From an uncultured Clostridia bacterium (GTDB lineage: Bacteria; Bacillota; Clostridia; Christensenellales; Aristaeellaceae), in assembly GCA_934647145.1 (NCBI GenBank), contig CAKUFB010000034.1, positions 1 to 15,887 of the forward strand: DNA of 15,887 nt, in the 5' to 3' direction. The notes under the pieces are model-generated. The model did not search any database and was not told the DNA's origin. It saw only the letters and a list, made by a program, of their open reading frames with translations. Shown piece after piece: positions 13,127-15,887 of this stretch; position 1 is the first letter of the stretch; each line of letters starts with the position of its first letter. The translations under genes and the position numbers were made by a program.

Positions 13127-14184
13127 GCCTCTTCCTCCTTCAGCGCCCGCAGATCGGGCGTGCTCTCGTTTGACTGATAGGCGAACAGCGACAGCTCGTC
13201 CGCCCCTGCCGCCCGGGCCGCGCGCAGGCATTCGAGCGCCTCCCCGTCCTCCAGCTGCAGGATGGGCGCGAGCACGTACCTCCTGTCCGCCCGGTTCAGG
13301 CTGGCCGTCTCGATTCCCGCCTGCGCGCAGGGAAAGCCGTCCCGCAGGACGTCCTCCGGCAGCTCGGGCGCGTGAAGAAGCCGCGCCGCCTCCTCCCGCG
13401 TCAGGCCGGTTTTCCCGGTCATCAGGTCAAGCAGCCCCGCCCACTCATGGTTCAGGCAGGCCGGCCCCTCGTCATACGGATACCTCCTGTAGATCATCGG
13501 CGAGAGAATGTCCAGCCCGCACTCCCCCGCCTTCGCCTGGCCCACCCAGCGCGCAAGCGAGGGCGCGAACACGAACGCCCCGGCCTTTTTCCCCTGCCTG
13601 TGTACGACCCTGGCAAAGTCGGTCAGGAAGGCCGACGCGCTCGCCTCGCGGAAGGCCAGCCACTCGCCGATGCCCGAAAGCGCCTCCTGCGCGTCGCCCT
13701 CGCCGGTCTGCGTGAACCGGTAAAAGGCGCGCGCCCCCCGCAGCATCCGGTCAGGGTCGAAGCCCAGCTCCTCCGCCGCGCGCATACACGTCGGGCAGAA
13801 GCAGGTGAAAAACGCGTCCCGTCCCTCGCCTGAGGCAAACGACGCAAACCGCGCCCCGTCCAGCATCACCGCGCGCACGCCCGGCGCACTGGCCAGTTCC
13901 TCATACTGCGCAAGCCGCGCCCGGCGCATTGCCTCGTCGCTCGGGCAGCCGGAGGAAAACCAGCGCCACTGCCTTCCCTCGCAGTCCTGCGCAAGACGCG
14001 AAAACCCTCCGCCCAGGGAAAACGCCCCGGCGGAGAGATCATATGTCAGGCCGTTTTCGGCCAGCGCCTCGACGACGCGCGGCTCCGCGCGCCCAATCGT
14101 CACGCCCGAATAACCCTTTTCACGCAGCATGCGAGCGCACCCTTCCGGCTCCCGCGCGTCCATGCCGAACAGCGTATACCTCAC
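13123..14184 (-). CDS. Unrecognised protein, probable TIM-barrel (glycosidase-like)
   Basis: Encodes 353 residues, apparently starting at a GTG (14184), 2 nt after the rseP stop, with GGGGGG upstream; the next in-frame ATG would remove seven residues. No signal peptide or membrane segment is seen. Alternating segments such as GYSGVTIG (25-32), VRAVMLDGARF (103-113), KKAGAFVFAPSLARWV and GLDILSPMIYRRYPYDEG read like successive strands of a (beta/alpha)8 barrel resembling glycoside-hydrolase-like proteins. Three cysteines cluster at CFCPTC (128-133), a pattern I associate with uncharacterised glycosidase-like barrels, where it may bind metal. No specific family or reaction can be named. Its stop overlaps the ispG start (ATGA), so it is translationally coupled inside an operon where rseP and ispG are usually adjacent. 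Confidence 0.7.
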   Translation of the reverse strand: MRYTLFGMDAREPEGCARMLREKGYSGVTIGRAEPRVVEALAENGLTYDLSAGAFSLGGGFSRLAQDCEGRQWRWFSSGCPSDEAMRRARLAQYEELASAPGVRAVMLDGARFASFASGEGRDAFFTCFCPTCMRAAEELGFDPDRMLRGARAFYRFTQTGEGDAQEALSGIGEWLAFREASASAFLTDFARVVHRQGKKAGAFVFAPSLARWVGQAKAGECGLDILSPMIYRRYPYDEGPACLNHEWAGLLDLMTGKTGLTREEAARLLHAPELPEDVLRDGFPCAQAGIETASLNRADRRYVLAPILQLEDGEALECLRAARAAGADELSLFAYQSNESTPDLRALKEEEA

Positions 14185-14186
14185 CT

Positions 14187-15227
14187 TTAACCCCCCGTAA
14201 TCAGCCGCGCGACGTCCTGATAGGTCAGCGCCACCATCAGAATCAGCAGAAGCGCCATGCCCACCAGATGCACGACCGCCTCCTTGCCCCGGGGCACCGG
14301 CTTGCGGAAAATGCCCTCAAACGCCAGAAACACCAGCCGTCCGCCGTCCAGCGCGGGCAGCGGCAGCAGGTTCATGATGCCCAGGTTGAAGGAAATCAGG
14401 ATGATGTAGTTGAGCACCATCTCGAACCCGGCCCGTATGCCCTTGCTCATCTCGCCCACGATGCCCACCGTGCCCATCATGTCCTTCGCGCCCTCGCCCC
14501 TGAACACCAGGTTTTTCAGCGAGGTCAGGATCACCTTTCCGATGCTCCACAGGTACTCGCCCGCGTAGGGCAGCGCCTCGCCCAGGGGCATGCGCAGCCG
14601 CTCGTAGCCGATGTAAAAGCCCACCGAATGACTGCCGTCCTCGTTCTCGTGCATGGGCAGGGTCACGGTCAGCTGTTCGCCGCCGCGGCTGACGCCCAGC
14701 GTCAGGTCGGTCGCCTGGTCGTGCGCATTCAGAAGCGCGCTCATCTGCTGATAGCCCTCGTATGAGTAGGGCACCTCCGTCCCGTCCACCGAGGTAATCC
14801 TGTCGCCCGCCTGCAGTCCGTACTCCTGGGCAGGCAGACCCTCGATCACATTGCCCACCAGCGGCATGTAGTAGTCCACGCCCATAAACAGCAGAATGCC
14901 CAGCGTCACCAGGTAGGCCAGCAGGAAGTTCATGAACGCGCCCGCCAGCGTGGTCAGAAACCGCTTCCACACCGGCGCGTTGTTGAAGGCGCGCGGGTCG
15001 TCGCTGTCCGCGTCCTCGCCCACGAAGCGCACATAGCCGCCGATGGGCAGCGCGCGCAGCGTGTACTTGATGCCCTTGCCCCACTGCACCAGCTTCGGCC
15101 CGAAGCCGATCGAAAACTCCTCGATGCCCAGGTGACACAGCCTGCCCACCGTATAGTGCCCCAGCTCGTGTACCATGATGATGAACCCGAGAATCAGAAT
15201 CGCGATCAGGATATAAACGATATTCAT
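14187..15227 (-). CDS. rseP: RIP metalloprotease RseP/RasP (site-2 protease)
   Basis: Encodes a 346-residue intramembrane zinc protease that in Firmicutes clears signal peptides and cleaves anti-sigma factors. The first membrane helix carries the HExxH motif (HELGH, 20-24). FSIGFGPKL and LPIGGYVRFVGE follow as usual for the family. A single PDZ domain lies at about 110-190 (EYGLQAGDRITSVDGTEV). The third zinc ligand is in NLLPLPALDGGRL (about 285). A last hydrophobic helix is near the C-terminus. The ATG at 15227 is preceded by AAGGAGT; the longer in-frame start at 15278 has no site. It follows dxr in the common dxr-rseP order but is separated from it by a 342-bp repeat array. Confidence 0.97.
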   Translation of the reverse strand: MNIVYILIAILILGFIIMVHELGHYTVGRLCHLGIEEFSIGFGPKLVQWGKGIKYTLRALPIGGYVRFVGEDADSDDPRAFNNAPVWKRFLTTLAGAFMNFLLAYLVTLGILLFMGVDYYMPLVGNVIEGLPAQEYGLQAGDRITSVDGTEVPYSYEGYQQMSALLNAHDQATDLTLGVSRGGEQLTVTLPMHENEDGSHSVGFYIGYERLRMPLGEALPYAGEYLWSIGKVILTSLKNLVFRGEGAKDMMGTVGIVGEMSKGIRAGFEMVLNYIILISFNLGIMNLLPLPALDGGRLVFLAFEGIFRKPVPRGKEAVVHLVGMALLLILMVALTYQDVARLITGG

Positions 15228-15271
15228 ATGAACTCCTTCCGGGAAACGTTTTGCGCCGCTTGGGCGCGTGT

Positions 15272-15484
15272 GGGGCACTGCCCCGAGTCTTCCGTAAACG
15301 GAGAATCTGTAGGCTCCAGTTTATGGCCGACAGATTCGTGCGGCCCCCGCGGCAGCTGGTGGAGGCAACGCCGACCTGTGATTTCCGGAGAATTCCGGAA
15401 ATCCGCAGACCTTGGCCGCTTCAATTTATGGCGGCCAACGGTCGTCGATAGAACCCGTGGAAGGTGGGTGCAGGCTCAGCCCGC
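15272..15484 (-). repeat. Modular hairpin repeat array C, inside the dxr-rseP gap
   Basis: The 342 bases between dxr and rseP (15228-15569) hold no gene. Read on the minus strand: SL1 (15484-15470, one mismatch), a 26-nt linker with TCTATCGAC, SL2 (15443-15408, TTGGCCGC core, one bulge, loop CATAAATTGAA), 4-nt TGCG, SL3 (15403-15380, arms GATTTCCGGA/TCCGGAAATC), 4 nt, a reduced SL1 (GTCGGCGTTGCC, about 15378-15364), a linker with GCTGCCGCGG, SL2 (15337-15303, GAATCTGTCGGC arm, loop CATAAACTGGA, one mismatch), a short SL3 variant, and SL1 (15284-15272, GGGGC arms). Polarity again follows transcription. Bases 15228-15271 contain only the rseP ribosome binding site. Confidence 0.9.
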
Positions 15485-15593
15485 CCTCCATTCGGAGAAC
15501 CACGCTTCTTTCACGTTTTCCAATGCGTGGATCATCGTGCTTTCCGGGAGAGCTCGAGAGGGGCCTTTCTCAGAAAGGCCGCCTCTCGAACGT
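15484..15593 (-). repeat. Repeat element X, copy 2, with intact terminal hairpin overlapping the dxr stop
   Basis: Ungapped match to 3528-3608 over 15484-15564, and 15570-15593 is identical to 3695-3718. CCACGC (15500-15505) pairs with GCGTGG (15525-15530) in this copy only. The terminal hairpin runs 15554-15589: outer TCGAGAGG/CCTCTCGA and inner GGCCTTTCT/AGAAAGGCC. The dxr stop codon (15570-15572) and its last sense codons lie within this hairpin. Confidence 0.8.
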
Positions 15594-15887
15594 TCCTATC
15601 GTTCCCTCCGCTGCCTCGCGCGCCAGGCGGTCTGCCTCATAGACGTCCTGCACGCAGGAAATGTTTCGGCGGACGGTGTGATTTAATACCTCGTCCACAA
15701 TTTCGCTGATCTGACCGAAGCAGACGCGTTCCTGCCGGAAGGCCTCGTTGGCGACCTCGTTGGCGGCGTTGAGCGCCACGGGCAGCGTCCCGCCCGCCGC
15801 CTGCGCCTGGTAGGCCAGCTTCAGGCAGGGGAATTTGTCCAGGTCGGGCGGCTCGAAGGTGAGCGAGGACAGCCTCGTCCAGTCGAT
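15570..15887 (-). CDS. dxr: 1-deoxy-D-xylulose-5-phosphate reductoisomerase, C-terminal part
   Basis: The last 105 codons of a gene entering from the right edge. Dxr makes 2-C-methyl-D-erythritol 4-phosphate, the first committed step of the MEP pathway. The C-terminal helical domain is recognisable from LSSLTFEPPDLDKFPCLKLAYQA, GGTLPVALNAANEVANEAF, and FGQISEIVDEVL, ending with the usual ADRLAREAAE helix. After that helix come 11 further residues, GTIGTFERRPF, of which the last (TFERRPF) and the stop codon are encoded by sequence shared with a non-coding repeat at 3695-3718. It is first of the visible genes in the minus-strand operon dxr-rseP-unknown-ispG-polC, upstream of ispG of the same pathway. 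Confidence 0.95.
   Translation of the reverse strand: MDWTRLSSLTFEPPDLDKFPCLKLAYQAQAAGGTLPVALNAANEVANEAFRQERVCFGQISEIVDEVLNHTVRRNISCVQDVYEADRLAREAAEGTIGTFERRPF

Noticed and set aside
15228..15278. Longer N-terminus for RseP from an in-frame start at 15278.
   Set aside because: The extension is repeat-derived and hydrophilic, and the ATG at 15227 has a good AAGGAGT site directly before the expected first helix.
1..15887. Insertion sequence or transposase responsible for the repeats.
   Set aside because: No transposase, integrase or recombinase coding sequence is present in the window.

Overview
The window looks like a chromosomal stretch of a GC-rich Clostridia-type Firmicute, probably gut-associated. 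The evidence is a Gram-positive PolC, the dxr-rseP-ispG-polC gene order typical of Firmicutes, a type III pantothenate kinase (CoaX) beside an ECF S component, and strong AGGAGG ribosome binding sites. I cannot assign a genus.

Layout: (1) 1-672 has no gene and is filled with modular hairpin repeats. (2) 673-1062 is a minus-strand VOC/glyoxalase-fold gene, divergent from the plus-strand operon panT-like S component, coaX, cupin (1267-3021). Both promoters lie in 1097-1186. (3) 3022-3854 is an 830-bp gene-free convergent region with two facing repeat arrays, a possible small RNA and a second repeat family. (4) 3855-7460 is minus strand: a secreted protein of unknown function, then an operon of an E2-like acyltransferase overlapping an acyl-CoA ligase. 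(5) 7758-15887 is a minus-strand operon of housekeeping genes: dxr (C-terminal part, entering from the right edge), rseP, an unrecognised probable TIM-barrel gene, ispG and polC. It is almost gapless except for a 342-bp repeat array between dxr and rseP. Dxr and IspG are MEP isoprenoid enzymes, RseP is an intramembrane protease and PolC is the replicative polymerase.

The most unusual content is the intergenic repeat system. It is built from three hairpin types of fixed geometry: SL1 (6-bp stem, 3-nt loop), SL2 (12-bp stem, 11-nt loop near CATAAATTGGA) and SL3 (10-bp stem, 4-nt loop). The complete order is SL2-4 nt-SL3-4 nt-SL1, followed by a linker of about 29 nt containing TGCTGCCGC and often ATCGAC, then the next SL2. 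Stem sequences differ between copies while pairing and lengths are kept, and the SL2 loop and linker are conserved as sequence. Every array inside the window has the same polarity relative to transcription of the gene preceding it, and SL1 directly abuts two stop codons. This suggests a structured 3'UTR/intergenic RNA element, or a mobile palindromic cassette inserted with strand preference. No transposase is visible in the window.
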